From Ostrinia nubilalis (taxonomy: Eukaryota > Arthropoda > Insecta > Lepidoptera > Crambidae): a stretch of DNA of 64,000 bases. Below the pieces are notes generated by a model that had not been told where the DNA came from, made no database searches, and worked only from the letters and a program-made list of their open reading frames with translations. This document shows, piece after piece, positions 42,896-55,015 of the stretch. How positions within the stretch are numbered: the stretch's first letter is position 1; every line of letters begins with the position of its first letter. Position numbers and translations under genes: made by a program. The stretch is from contig NC_087105.1 of NCBI RefSeq assembly GCF_963855985.1, forward strand, positions 2,792,501 through 2,856,500, given 5' to 3'.

Positions 42896-43203
42896 CCAAG
42901 TCGAGCAATAAAGCGGCACGGCCGTACCATCCTTTTCTCGAAGCAATTCAGGCCATTTTCGACCGCCTGTAACTTCGTTGTGGATAAAACTAGAAGGCTG
43001 AATTTTCATTAGCTATGCAGGCATTGTAAAGACACGGTATATTTAAAATTTCATTCAATTTGAACCAGTAGTTTAAGAATTATAACGGGTCAAAGTTACT
43101 TAATTTTGTCACTCACTGACTCACTGACTCACCGATCATCAAAATTCTAAGGCACTTCTAGCAGACCTAGGAAGCTTCAAATTTGGAATATAAGTAATAT
43201 AAG

Positions 43204-43270
43204 TATTGACTTGGCCATCGCATGAAAACACGTGTAAATTAAATTATTTAGTGCGATGGCCAAGTCAATA
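43204..43270. repeat. Hairpin with perfect 19-bp stem
   Basis: TATTGACTTGGCCATCGCA at 43204-43222 and its exact complement at 43252-43270, with a 29-bp loop. Confidence 0.8.
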
Positions 43271-43475
43271 TATTTATGTAAAACGTTAAAGATTTCCTGG
43301 CCTGGACTTGGTATTATATGGATCTCACAACTTTTTACCGTAGAATAACTGAGTTGCGAGACTTGGTTTTTTTGACAAGTATTGTTTTTGATGGGTTTAA
43401 TTTGCTTATGACTTAATCGTGACCAGATTATCTCGTGTGATTTTTTGTCAGACACAGAAATCTAACTAATCTATA

Positions 43476-43698
43476 ATCTTTATTAATATTATAAATGCGA
43501 AAGTAACTCTGTCTGTCTGCCTTGCTTTCACGCCGAAACCACTGAACCGATTATGATGAAATTTGGCACAGAGATAGTTTGAGTCCCGGGAATGGACACA
43601 GGATAGTTTTTATCCCGGTTTTTTAAACTGAGTCGCACGAGATACAGTTTTTCTGTGACAGACTTTCATGCGGGCGAAGCTGCGGGCGGAAAGCTAGT
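43476..43698 (+). repeat. 'AATATTATAAATGCGAAAG' interspersed repeat
   Basis: Close to full length and close in sequence to 18839-19068; it ends GCGGGCGGAAAGCTAGTA. Confidence 0.78.
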
Positions 43699-44069
43699 AT
43701 CACCATAAAACAAACACTTTTCAGCTGAAAAAAGGTATGTTTTATATACCGTGATAGCGTATGTAGGTACTAATTCGCTTTTAAAGACATTCATTGTCCA
43801 AAATCTTAAACAATGTTAAGATGACGTCATCTAAACTGTTACATACCTGCATGGTAGAAGTACATTCACTCCTCTAGCCTTGAAGGATCCCAAGTTCTAC
43901 AGCGAAGACATCAGCGGGCAACGACTTCCAACTCTGTAGCAGAAAAGACATTTGCTTGTGTTTGTTATGTAATCACTGAAAGACGATAGCACATCAAGGC
44001 AGCGTCTTACATGGTTGTAACAGATGCGATTTTTTCAACAAAATTGTATAATTTTGTCTTATGGTATCA

Positions 44070-44245
44070 ATCATCATCATCATCATCATCATCTCAGCCA
44101 TAGGACGTCCATCGCTGAACATAGGCCTCCCCCAATGCTTTCCATGTTTCCGGTTGGTAGCGGCCTGCGTCCAGCGCTTTCCTGCTACCTTTATGATATC
44201 GTCGGTCCACTTTGTAGCTGGACGTCACACGCTGCGTTTTCCGGT
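44070..44245 (+). repeat. ATC-repeat / 'CCATAGGACGTCCACT' interspersed repeat, long ATC run
   Basis: Eight ATC units lead into a copy nearly as complete as 7798-7987. The His-rich and Ile-rich frames read through the microsatellite are not genes. Confidence 0.8.
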
Positions 44246-44499
44246 ATGGTATGGTATATCAATGTCCGGACTAAAAACTTTTTATTACAAAATCGCCCGT
44301 ATCACAAGCACATAACATCCAGTTTTTGGCTTGACATGCCGTCAGTACAAGAAATTAGCCGTGGGCGTGCCATTTTGGGCACATCCTCGCGAAGTATGCT
44401 GAACATCGTCGCTTATAACTTTGAGGGATGCCTCTGGAATAATGTGCACGAGTAGAGCTCCGTTTGAATCAAGGACGCTACTCTCCTGAAATTCTAAAA

Positions 44500-44605
44500 A
44501 AAGTTTTTTTTTAATGTGATGATCAGGACAAATATGGAACCGAGCTTCACCCGGATCCTCACCCACTGAGGAACTGCCGGAACACTAAAAAACAATAACA
44601 ATGCT
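44500..44605 (-). repeat. tRNA-derived SINE, internally deleted
   Basis: The minus strand keeps GTTCCGGCAGTTCCTCAGTG and GGGTGAAGCTCGGTTCCAT, then jumps to an A tail. The 'CAGGCCAAGAGC' block is deleted. Confidence 0.6.
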
Positions 44606-45361
44606 AGCTACCACCACAGAAATAATTTCCAACTAAACCGAGTTCGTTGCATTACAAAATAATCGAATTTGTGTTGACTTCTAGTTGATGACCATGATTT
44701 GAGGTTGAAGTAAATACTACTAGTTTTAATTTCTGAGAAATTAGACGCAATAAAAATATATTGTAAGGGATTTCACAAGTAATACGATAACCACATAGGT
44801 CCTTCTTTCCAGTATTCATTCCAACAAATGCCCCGTCCCAAACAGGGCACCACACAGGCCGCGATGAAAATGGAAAAAGTTTGATTGTCAGATTTTTTTG
44901 TCACTCCATGATTTGGGCATTTTATTTCGAATACACTTCCGTCGGGACCATCTTTTGTTATCTAAAATAGCGGAAGTTTACTTTTAAAAGCGGCCACAAT
45001 CCGAGTTGTCGCATTTTGGTTGATGAATTGACGATATTTTCGTGGAAATATCTTGATCTATAAAAAAAGAAATTTGGTAATATATTTTTGATGACTTTCT
45101 TCTTTAGCGTCTTTTTACGTTTTGCCGTTTAATACTTGTATTGTTATGACCTACTGCTACTAAAGTTTATGAGTATGTTATATTTTGCTGAATATGCATA
45201 GGTTTTTTCAACGCAGGCAACGAATAACCATCCATTTTACCCATTTTACAAGAGCTTTTATCAGAATGACCTCTCGAATTCGAAAAATAAATGATGATTT
45301 TTCGCATTTGGAATGACAGACTGCGGTTTAAATTAGAGTCAGGTATATATATTCATAAATG

Positions 45362-45440
45362 CTATGGAAATCCTTGGAGGAGGCCTTTGTCCAGTAGTGG
45401 TCGACATTTGGCTGAAACGAACGGACGAACGAACGATTTA
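45362..45440 (-). repeat. 'CCACTACTGGACAAAGGCC' repeat fragment
   Basis: On the minus strand: CGTTCGTTCGTCCGTTCGTT, TCAGCCAAATGTCGACCACT, then ACTGGACAAAGGCCTCCTCC, followed by AAGGATTTCCAT. It is the 5' half of the family. Confidence 0.65.
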
Positions 45441-45930
45441 TAAAATTAATGATTTTCTGCATTATCATTTTCTCTCTCTCACACTGAAGAGATTCAAGAT
45501 TCTGACCTGCTGACATTAATTGCCAGGCTTTTGGAATTACTAAATTAAGAAAAATAATCACTATCCAAATGATTAAACACTTGCAATATCTTTCAAACGC
45601 TGATCGTCATCATATTCAAATGATTGAACACTTCAAAACCCATTTGCAATCTCTTACAAACGCGAATCGCCATCAATTACCTCCAAACTCTATCAAATGT
45701 GATAGCATCTAGTCGCTATGACGTTCAAAATACCGGCCTGCACCGATGGCTTGAGCAATCAGGCTCCAATTAGCCGGAACAAGTTGTTTGACACACAAAT
45801 CGGAGCTAGGCTTTTCAGGGCTCAAAGGGAACCGTATTTTCCGGCGATTCCATGACCTTTGACTCTTTGATTAACACCTTCGCTGCCAGCCTAAAAATGG
45901 CACTGTTCCGTTCGGGCCATGGGGGACAAT

Positions 45931-47451
45931 TGTAGCGTTGCAGTTTTGGCTGTTTTCACAAATTGATATTTCTTCTCGATATTTGGATTTAGGATACCAC
46001 TGGCGACATCTATTGGCGTGATTTTGAACTAATTTGCAATAGATGGCGCTTTTTGCTCGGTCAATTCAAATATATTTTATTGAAACATTTCCTAATGTTT
46101 TTGTTTTGATTATTCTATTTTTTAATAGAATATTTTCAGTGTTCAGGAGATTGTTTTCATCATGGTTTTTATTAGTATTTGCTTTTTACCTAAGCGGCGA
46201 AACGAAACGTCTTGCGATGTCAATGACTCGCAGGCTGTCAGTTGAGCTGTCAAATCACTTTGGAATTTTGGTCGATCTTGCGCAACCGCAATTTTATTAT
46301 TTTCGGGGATGTAATCCCCTGTGTTTTAAATCGTGTGTTGCAGAATGCATCCACGATAATTTCATAATATAATTTAAAATAATCACACATGAGGTAAGTT
46401 CCCGTCGGAGAATTTATTTATTTTTCGTGATTGATATTTTTCGTATTCCAGTACGTGGTATTTTATGTGATGGTTTCTTTCAGAAATTCCCTAAATTCTA
46501 TTCGGATGAGGGTATTGGGTTGCTGAGGGCTGCGAGCGAAGCTCAAATTAGTGAACAGCCTTCGTAAGTATTTCTTTCCCATTGCGGGGTTTTTCATAAC
46601 CTAATGCCACGTTCCACATGTGATGCTGACAGTGTATTTTTCGTTTCAGATGCGGGATTTCAGATTTTATAGTTCAGATTTCATAAATTTCATAATTTCA
46701 TATTTTCAAATTTTATATTTTATATTTCATATTTTACGATTTTACATTTCATATTTTAGATATTTCAATATTTCATATTGATTTCTATAATTATTACTCC
46801 TTTCTAAACTGCTGATCTCTTCGCATTTCCTCCTTGTCATCAAACCTCTGTCTCTGCAAGAGTTTGAACGCTTTCCTGTCGAGGAGACGCAAGAGCTTCA
46901 TCTGGTACTGCGCGCTTGAGGCCGTGGAGGACGCTGCTTGTAGCCTAAAAGTGTGCGAGACCCGTTGGACCCCGGAAGAAGAGAGGAACGTTCAGGGTAA
47001 CGGCTTATAACCGCATGGCTTCCAAGGTACCCACTTTTCCATCCTTCAAGTAGGAGTCTTTCCGACCTGACATCGCGCAGTTATCTTAACTATTAGAGTC
47101 TTTTAATATTTAGGCTGAGTTTTAAGAAATTTGTAGTGGCAATAATATTCACCAAACCGAACCTAATTAACGACCCTGAATCCCTTGAGATTGGCACTAT
47201 TACAGTAGTTATTATAATATCGTAATTGTTAACTTTATACGAGCATACGAGATAAAAATAAATTGTGTCAATTGAGAGGGAGCTGTTTTATTTACATTTT
47301 CTAATTTCACACAAGGAACGGTAAATTATATAAATTTCTGCAAGCCGGACAACCTCTTTTTCACGTGCAGACAATTCACCATCGTCTCTGTCTGCACCGG
47401 TGGCGGTTCAATTCCAGTCACCAAGCCGCCAGGAAAAAATTATACCTTGCA
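45931..47451 (+). repeat. 5' LTR, 1521 bp
   Basis: TGTAGCGTTGCAG to ACCTTGCA. It holds a 109-codon open frame (46043-46372), duplicated exactly in the 3' LTR, and an ATTTCATATTTT-rich stretch near 46650-46790. An AATAAA lies near 47260. Confidence 0.9.
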
Positions 47452-47470
47452 GTGGCGCCCATCTTTTGAT
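47452..47470 (+). promoter_or_regulatory. Primer-binding-like site
   Basis: TGGCGCCC begins one base after the 5' LTR end. Its first 8-9 bases fit the 3' end of a lysine-type tRNA, but the match stops there, so the primer tRNA is unsettled. Confidence 0.5.
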
Positions 47471-48674
47471 GTTTATTATTGCCACATTATTTTTATGAAG
47501 TTTATGGGTGGAAAGCCAATAATAGAAGCAACATTGTGTGCTGACTATCCGCTCATACACTTCTATTTTATTGTTTAATAATTTTTATTAGGGAATCTCT
47601 CATGTGTGTGCTGTTGTTTGTCTTGTTATTTTTTGTTGTTTATTTTATTTGTGATGCCCACATATTTTTTTTCAAGTTGTCAACCTTTTACATATTATTA
47701 TGTTAACCATTATAACAGAGCGTACTACTCAATATGAGGTTAGTTTACATGATGTTAGGTTACATTTTTTGTGTTGCAACTGTTATTTTGTATATGTTGG
47801 GACAAGTAAGTAACATTTTTTTTGTTAGGTTATATTTATTTTATACCTACACTGCTTTTGGGCTTTATAGCATATAACTTTTAGTTACTTACTTTAATTA
47901 TTTTGTTTTTTCATACAAGACAAACACAGTTTTAGTTTTAATTTTAGTGTTTATTTATTTGTACTTATAATAACTAAGTGAGTACATAATGTAGTTTATA
48001 TTACCTACCCGGATATTTTGTTACATAATGCTGACTAAAATCTTTAATTATTGTTTATGAACTTAGGTAACAAATTGCTTTTGTGCCACTATGGACATAT
48101 AACTTTTATTTTATGTTACCTAGTACACATCATTTAGTATTACATAATGTTAGCATAATATTATAACTTTTTATTAGTTTTTGGCTAAATTTTGATAACT
48201 AAAGGCAGATATTCCTATTAGTTATTTAGGCATTATACTGCAGTGTATTATAAGGTTTGGTACATAATGTTATTACTGGCTAGTGAGTTGTTTGTGGGTA
48301 CACTTACTAACTTGTTAATTTTTATACGGGAATAACTTAATTGATTATCAATTGATTTTGGTTTTGATAACAATTGAAAGTTGTTAAGTCTTGTAAAGTG
48401 CCATTCTTCTTGTATAACTTTTGTGTAGTTTAATAATTAGGGATAGAAATTTTTCATTTAACTTTTGGAAAATATTTTTGCCACATAGTTTTTTTTTTCA
48501 AAAATAATTTTATTAAGCTACCTTCTTCGAGGAAGTTTTTTTTTTTTAATTATGGTTATACTGTGGTTATACCAAGGTTCTCAGTCGTAGGACTTAGGAT
48601 TTTTTTTTTTTTTCTGGGTAGGTAGGTACTTTGCTTTGGTAACTAACTTGAGTTTAGTTTTTAGATTTTTTTTT

Positions 48675-48830
48675 GACACAATCGTATTGTGTAATGTTTT
48701 TCTGTTGGGAATTTGATGGATTCTTTTATAGCAAAAAAATTTTTTTTTGGACACAATCGTATTGTGTAGTTTTTCTGTTGGGAATTTGATAGATTCTTTT
48801 ATAGCAAAAATTTTTTTTTGGACACAATTG
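48675..48830 (+). repeat. Tandem repeat, period 71-75 bp, in the LTR element
   Basis: GACACAATCGTATTGTGT recurs at 48675 and 48750, and in changed form at 48821, each followed by T runs and TTCTTTTATAGCAAAAA. Confidence 0.75.
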
Positions 48831-49648
48831 AGTTGTTGGGTAACTGCTACATACTTACTAGCCTCGGTGCTTTATTCTGTAACTTATAGTTCAGAAAAAT
48901 TTTTCCAGAGATTTTATCTCTGTGTTTTTGTTTTGTTTTGTCTGAGTGCTATGTATCTCCTATATACATGCCTCGTTTGTTTTGTCTTTTCCAGGGATGA
49001 CATCATGTGCTTTTATGCACTATTCCCTGTGTTTTGTGTTTTGTTGCGATGACGTCCAATTTATATTGTGGCCAGCGACATTTTTGTTCTGTGGTTTTTA
49101 TAACCCAGACATTTTTTCTAGGGACGACATGTGTTGAAATATACACTTTCCCTAGGGCCCACTGGATGGCTATTCCAGAAAATATGTTAGTAATGGCCGA
49201 AATAGCCTTACAACGTTACTGGGGATTCGAGTACCACTGGTTCACAGTTGGGACTCTATGGGGAATTTTGAATGCAGGTGGCAAGCAGTGTAATTTGAAA
49301 CTGATGCTTACAGGTATGAAAGAGAGGTTTGAAAGATGATTGTATGTTAGTGTTGGGTTTTATTTATGCTCGGACAGCAGAGATTGTTTTAGGTTTGAGG
49401 AACATCGGTCCTGGTAGTTGGTTTTCATCTGGTTTGTTTTGCTTAGTGAAAAGTCAGTTTGTTTTTGTTCCTGTTATGTCAGCATACCCTACAACTCGTT
49501 GTTTGTTTTTCCGATTTTTTTTTTCAGTTGAAGTTTCTGCTGGAATGTTTTCTTTTTGAGGTCTTTCTGCGTTTAGACACATTTTTTTTCTTTTTCAGTT
49601 TGTAGTTCGCTGAGGGCAGCTCAGATTCTTTCTCCGTGCGAATGTCTA

Positions 49649-49661
49649 GGGGGGAGGGTAT
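49649..49661 (+). promoter_or_regulatory. Polypurine tract before the 3' LTR
   Basis: AGGGGGGAGGGTA directly precedes the 3' LTR, the usual place for the plus-strand primer. Confidence 0.65.
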
Positions 49662-51175
49662 TGTAGCGTTGCAGTTTTGGCTGTTTTCACAAATTGATAT
49701 TTCTTCTCGATATTTGGATTTAGGATACCACTGGCGACATCTATTGGCGTGATTTTGAACTAATTTGCAATAGATGGCGCTTTTTGCTCGGTCAATTCAA
49801 ATATATTTTATTGAAACATTTCCTAATGTTTTTGTTTTGATTATTCTATTTTTTAATAGAATATTTTCAGTGTTCAGGAGATTGTTTTCATCATGGTTTT
49901 TATTAGTATTTGCTTTTTACCTAAGCGGCGAAACGAAACGTCTTGCGATGTCAATGACTCGCAGGCTGTCAGTTGAGCTGTCAAATCACTTTGGAATTTT
50001 GGTCGATCTTGCGCAACCGCAATTTTATTATTTTCGGGGATGTAATCCCCTGTGTTTTAAATCGTGTGTTGCAGAATGCATCCACGATAATTTCATAATA
50101 TAATTTAAAATAATCACACATGAGGTAAGTTCCCGTCGGAGAATTTATTTATTTTTCGTGATTGATATTTTTCGTATTCCAGTACGTGGTATTTTATGTG
50201 ATGGTTTCTTTCAGAAATTCCCTAAATTCTATTCGGATGAGGGTATTGGGTTGCTGAGGGCTGCGAGCGAAGCTCAAATTAGTGAACAGCCTTCGTAAGT
50301 ATTTCTTTCCCATTGCGGGGTTTTTCATAACCTAATGCCACGTTCCACATGTGATGCTGACAGTGTATTTTTCGTTTCAGATGCGGGATTTCAGATTTTA
50401 TAGTTCAGATTTCATAAATTTCATAATTTCATATTTTCAAATTTTATATTTCATATTTTACGATTTTACATTTCATATTTTAGATATTTCAATATTTCAT
50501 ATTGATTTCTATAATTATTACTCCTTTCTAAACTGCTGATCTCTTCGCATTTCCTCCTTGTCATCAAACCTCTGTCTCTGCAAGAGTTTGAACGCTTTCC
50601 TGTCGAGGAGACGCAAGAGCTTCATCTGGTACTGCGCGCTTGAGGCCGTGGAGGACGCTGCTTGTAGCCTAAAAGTGTGCGAGACCCGTTGGACCCCGGA
50701 AGAAGAGAGGAACGTTCAGGGTAACGGCTTATAACCGCATGGCTTCCAAGGTACCCACTTTTCCATCCTTCAAGTAGGAGTCTTTCCGACCTGACATCGC
50801 GCAGTTATCTTAACTATTAGAGTCTTTTAATATTTAGGCTGAGTTTTAAGAAATTTGTAGTGGCAATAATATTCACCAAACCGAACCTAATTAACGACCC
50901 TGAATCCCTTGAGATTGGCACTATTACAGTAGTTATTATAATATCGTAATTGTTAACTTTATACGAGCATACGAGATAAAAATAAATTGTGTCAATTGAG
51001 AGGGAGCTGTTTTATTTACATTTTCTAATTTCACACAAGGAACGGTAAATTATATAAATTTCTGCAAGCCGGACAACCTCTTTTTCACGTGCAGACAATT
51101 CACCATCGTCTCTGTCTGCACCGGTGGCGGTTCAATTCCAGTCACCAAGCCGCCAGGAAAAAATCCTACCTTGCA
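49662..51175 (+). repeat. 3' LTR, 1514 bp
   Basis: Matches the 5' LTR base for base as far as I could compare, apart from a 7-bp loss near 50445 and TA to CC near the 3' end. Followed by CAAT, then the rest of the target element. Confidence 0.9.
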
Positions 51176-53031
51176 CAATGATGGGCGACACTTTAACTTT
51201 CCGTTCGGGCCGCGTCGGACAATGATGACCGCGAGTCAGACCTATGTTTAAACCTCGGTATTGAGCCGATGGACAGCATTTCTTCAATAATTCTCATATA
51301 AGCTGACCCGCGCGGCTCCCAAGATTAGTGTACGTCACTTGGTTCTCAGGTAAAGCTCGTACTTAGAAAAAAAAATGTGGATAACGGTAGCGCAATGAAA
51401 AATGGTAATTATACAATGCATTTTTGCAAATTTATCAACTTTTTAGCAAGATAATAACGGTTTATGAATTAAAACATATCGTTTACTTATTTTATATAAT
51501 TTATAATATGCAAGACAATAAAAAAAATCACTTTCATTGTTGAACAACCACTTTGTATGAAGGGTTGGTACAGGTACTAAGTTCTTTGTACAGCTACAAA
51601 ACTTATGCCATTTAAAACCTTATTGGTGGCATAAATTATTGTACTTATTAGATGCTTACACCTAGCAGGATTGTCGAGAAAAATAGATTTGTTTAATGTA
51701 TGAAAAAACATTTTTTCTCTTATCGATACTCTATTCTAGAACTTTTTTTATTATTCATGTAGGTCAAATTATTGGCATGTTAAATCAGCTATGTCATTAT
51801 AATTATTTTTAATTTTAAGTATATTTTTAAATATTATTTGTAGATATACTGACAATTCAATATTGTTTTGAAAAAAGAACCGATCGAAAGTGACACTACA
51901 GTGATGGATGAAATATTCAAAATACAGTCAAACAATTTCTAAAACGTCAAGTCGCAAAAATTGGATTAATAACCCAGTTGTTAATAGCACCTTCCTGTAA
52001 ATTTCATAACTATATGGCTGTCCAACGAGGCAAAAATGGGAACTAATAGTTCAGTATTGATAGTAGCGCCTTCCTGACAATGCCATAGCTGGGACGGCTC
52101 AGTTTTGGACAACTTTTATACGAATTATTGATAAATTCAATTTTTTAAATAAAATTTAAACCTTTTTTAATTAAAACAATTTAAAAAAAATCACTTTTAG
52201 CGTTCCTTTTACGGTATCATCGATTTATTTATTATTATTTTTAATCACTATTTAAGACTTATCCTGCTAGTTTCGTTTCTCATTTTATACCTTATAATAT
52301 TCCTATTTATGCGTAATATAATATATCAAAAACCTACCAATGTACAACTCTTTATTTTTTTGGTTATTCTCTTTTTTTTTTGGATGCGAGCGGGGATGGT
52401 CGACAACATGACCGCGCGGCCCTACGGAACGGATTTTCGAATTTTCGCTCGCTGGGGCCATGGGGGTCAATGATGTCCGACGCTTAATAATTCGATGTAG
52501 AGACTCAAAAACAACTATATGTTAATAAAATCCTTTATTTATGTTTATAATGTAACGATTTAACAAAAAAAAAACAATCGACGAAAATTGAAAAAAATTG
52601 AAATTTTTACTTGGCCTGGTAGGAAAGTGCAGTGTCGGACAACATTGACCGCGTTGGCGTTCAATGTGTTAATTGTATCTCGTGTATAGACTAAGCCCTT
52701 CCCTTTCCCACTAATACTGCTGATGAATAGCCATCTCTCTTGGTTATAGATACTAAATAATAAGACTGAGCATGAATCATTTCATTTAAATTTTAAACGC
52801 AGCCAAATGGTGTCGGTGTCGGATTGGCCGAATCGAGATTGGAGACTTACATTTGAAAATGAAAAATTGAATATTTTTTTTATAAATTACTAGCGACTCT
52901 ACAATGTATTATTTGCTTGAATCACTCTATCGAATAAAAAAAACCGCATCGAAATTTGTTGCGTAGTTTTAAAGATATACGCATACACAGGGACAGACAG
53001 CGAAAAGCGACTTTGTTTTATACTATGTAAT

Positions 53032-53090
53032 GATTGATCCTACTAAGAATATCCAAGGTAAGTCCTTGGATATTCTTAGTAGGATTAATC
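53032..53090. repeat. Long hairpin, 27-bp arms, 5-base loop
   Basis: The inner 22 bp pair perfectly (from CCTTGGATATTCTTAGTAGG and complement); the outer 5 bp have one mismatch. Confidence 0.85.
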
Positions 53091-53106
53091 CTGTCGAATG
53101 TTGAAA

Positions 53107-53345
53107 CCCAATGTCGTGGGTCGAATCACGAAAAGGCATAACTGATTTTTATCAATTTTATAATTTGAAGAATGGAAAAATTTCTTTTCGGGCCCTTTTT
53201 ACCTGTCACTACTGGCTTCCTGAAAAATAATTCAGTTACGATCTTTTGTGAGGTTATAAAATGGATGTTTTTTACTAACATGATGGGTACTCAATATCGC
53301 CATTTTGTTAGATACGCCTTTTCGTGATTCGTGACCCACGATGTG
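53107..53345. mobile_element. MITE with 'CGTGGGTC..AATCACGAAAAGGC' ends
   Basis: TCGTGGGTCGAATCACGAAA near 53113 and the complement of TCACGAATCACGAAAAGGCG near 53313-53340 form inverted ends about 235 bp apart. Confidence 0.68.
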
Positions 53346-53696
53346 CTTCACCGCGCCACTACATACAACTGTAATAATGATTTTTCTACGAAATCTCGAA
53401 TCTACGAATACTCGTATTTGATGAATGTAGGTATAACTCTACTAGATCAGACAGCCGTTAACAGTTGACGCAATGCAGCTCCGATAGACAGATATCCCAT
53501 AAAATGGCTCGCGATTCGTATTTATTAAGATAATAAGTTATATTCGACCCGCTATCTGGTAATGGTTTCATAAAAATGGAAAACGTCATGCGACCAGACA
53601 GGTTCACGAATGAAATTTAGAAGTAGAATCATCATCCTTTATCATTGCGAGTTTAGGCACAGAATAATAATAAATAATACAAGCACGATGGCACCC

Positions 53697-53835
53697 TACA
53701 GGATTACTATTCGACAAGGCCTCACATAAAGGTCGCGGGAAGAGCTTGGATGCGGGCAGCGCAGGACCGTTCATTGAGAAAAACCTTGGGGGAGGCCTTT
53801 GTCCAGCAGTGGACGTCATTTGGCTGAAACGAATA
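53697..53835 (-). repeat. 'CCACTGCTGGACAAAGGCC' repeat
   Basis: A minus-strand copy from TTCGTTTCAGCCAAATGACG through CCACTGCTGGACAAAGGCC and CCTGCGCTGCCCGCATCCAA to the GCGACCTTTATG block. Confidence 0.75.
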
Positions 53836-54011
53836 AGTACTAATAAGACACAAAATTTGACTACTTGCAGTAGATGAGTCTTACTCCAAACAATGAAAAA
53901 AATGATTTGATATGAAGATAATGGAGGTCAGTAGAAGTGGTTCGTGTAACAAAATAAGTTAATACCTACCCAAAAAACGGATTTAAAAGTAAGTACCTTT
54001 TTCGCTGTAGG

Positions 54012-54250
54012 TACTAGCTTTCCGCCCGCGGATTCGCCCGCCTGGAATTTTGTCGGTCACAGAAAAACTTTATCGCGCGCGTCTCTGTTTCAAAAACCGG
54101 ATAAAAACTATCCTATGTCCTTTCCCGAGACTCAAACTATCTCTATGCCAAATTTTATCAACATCGGTTCAGTGGTTTAGGCGTGAAAGCGTGACAGACA
54201 GTCAGAGACAGACAGACAGACAGAGTTACTTTCGCATTTATAATATTAGC
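54012..54250 (-). repeat. 'AATATTATAAATGCGAAAG' interspersed repeat
   Basis: Full-length minus-strand copy; it contains an extra (CTGT)n run near 54200-54230. Confidence 0.78.
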
Positions 54251-54837
54251 ATAGAAGTATAGATTTGTCCAGGTGCATGTATACATGAGTATTTTGGTTG
54301 TTTACTAAGTTGTTTTGAAGAGAACAATTTTGTCTAACTTTTCAAAATAGATTTACTTTATCTTAGGTCACTTCTATGCTATTTCCATTCACTGAATACA
54401 TCCCAGTTATTGCTTTATTGCCATAAAACGCATATGCTGTGCCAATTTTAAAAACATTTGGCGTTGGATTTGCATACTATGACGCATTACTGCATCGTGT
54501 CGCGCTAAATATTCAGACCTGGTGCTGTATTTGGTTTCTGAAGATTTGTGGAGCATATTAATGTTTCAATATTAACGAAATTACGAAGACATTGGAGCAA
54601 AAATGAACCTTATTTTATGAAAGAAAACAAATTTCAATTTGATTGGAAGATTCGTCGGTTCAGTAAGAGAGAGTACTTATTGTAATGCGTGGCATGTACG
54701 AACGCAGGACGCGCGATGTGCAAATACTTGTATGATAAGGACACTTGCGGGTATCACGCATGCGGGAAAATCCCGCGTCCGTGATGGAATTTGCACGTTA
54801 ATAAAAACACCCTAAACTAAGTGTATAATATTGTAGT

Positions 54838-55015
54838 TCGTTCGTTTCAGCCAAATGGCGTGCACTGTTGGACAAAGACCTTCCCCAAGGATTTCCATAG
54901 CGAGGTCCTGCGCTGCCCGCATCCAGGTTCTTGATCTTTGCCAGATCGTGGGCCCACGTGGGAGGCCTGCCCACTTCACGTCTTCCAGCCCGTGGTCGCC
55001 ACTCGAGAACTTTTG
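54838..55015 (+). repeat. 'CACTGTTGGACAAAGACC' repeat, near full length
   Basis: It starts at TTCGTTCGTTTCAGCC and ends near CCACTCGAGAACTTTT. It is the longest uninterrupted member of this family in the window, 178 bp. Confidence 0.78.

Larger units (their letters stand above)
47452..49661 (+). other. Interior of the LTR element, no recognisable proteins
   Basis: T-rich DNA with several TACATAATG words (47985-48260) and a tandem repeat at 48675-48830. Frames of 63-110 codons at 48900-49560 use T-rich codons and match nothing known to me. Confidence 0.7.
45931..51175 (+). mobile_element. Non-autonomous LTR retrotransposon, 5.2 kb
   Basis: Two direct LTRs (45931-47451 and 49662-51175), a 4-bp CAAT duplication on both outer sides, a primer-binding-like TGGCGCCC next to the 5' LTR and a purine tract before the 3' LTR. 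The 2.2-kb interior is T-rich and shows no gag, protease, reverse transcriptase or integrase frame. The LTRs differ only by one 7-bp indel and one changed dinucleotide near the end, by my reading, so the insertion is young. It would depend on proteins from another element. Confidence 0.9.
45875..52668. mobile_element. piggyBac-like element, about 1.5 kb, interrupted by an LTR element
   Basis: TTAA at 45871-45874 and 52669-52672 flank ends CACCTTCGCTGCCA and (complement) CACATTGAACGCCA. Directly repeated words such as GTCGGACAATGATGACCGCG occur at 51212, 52400 and 52633. Removing 45931-51179 leaves about 1545 bp without a transposase frame. The family call is by TTAA and end shape only. Confidence 0.5.

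Noticed and set aside
44024..44455. 143-codon frame with a His run and its Ile-run neighbour
   Set aside because: The run is the (ATC)n microsatellite of an interspersed repeat; no domain follows.
46043..46372. 109-codon frame repeated exactly at 49774-50103
   Set aside because: Both lie inside the LTRs at the same offset; they are identical because the LTRs are. T-rich codon use and no known domain; not called as a gene.
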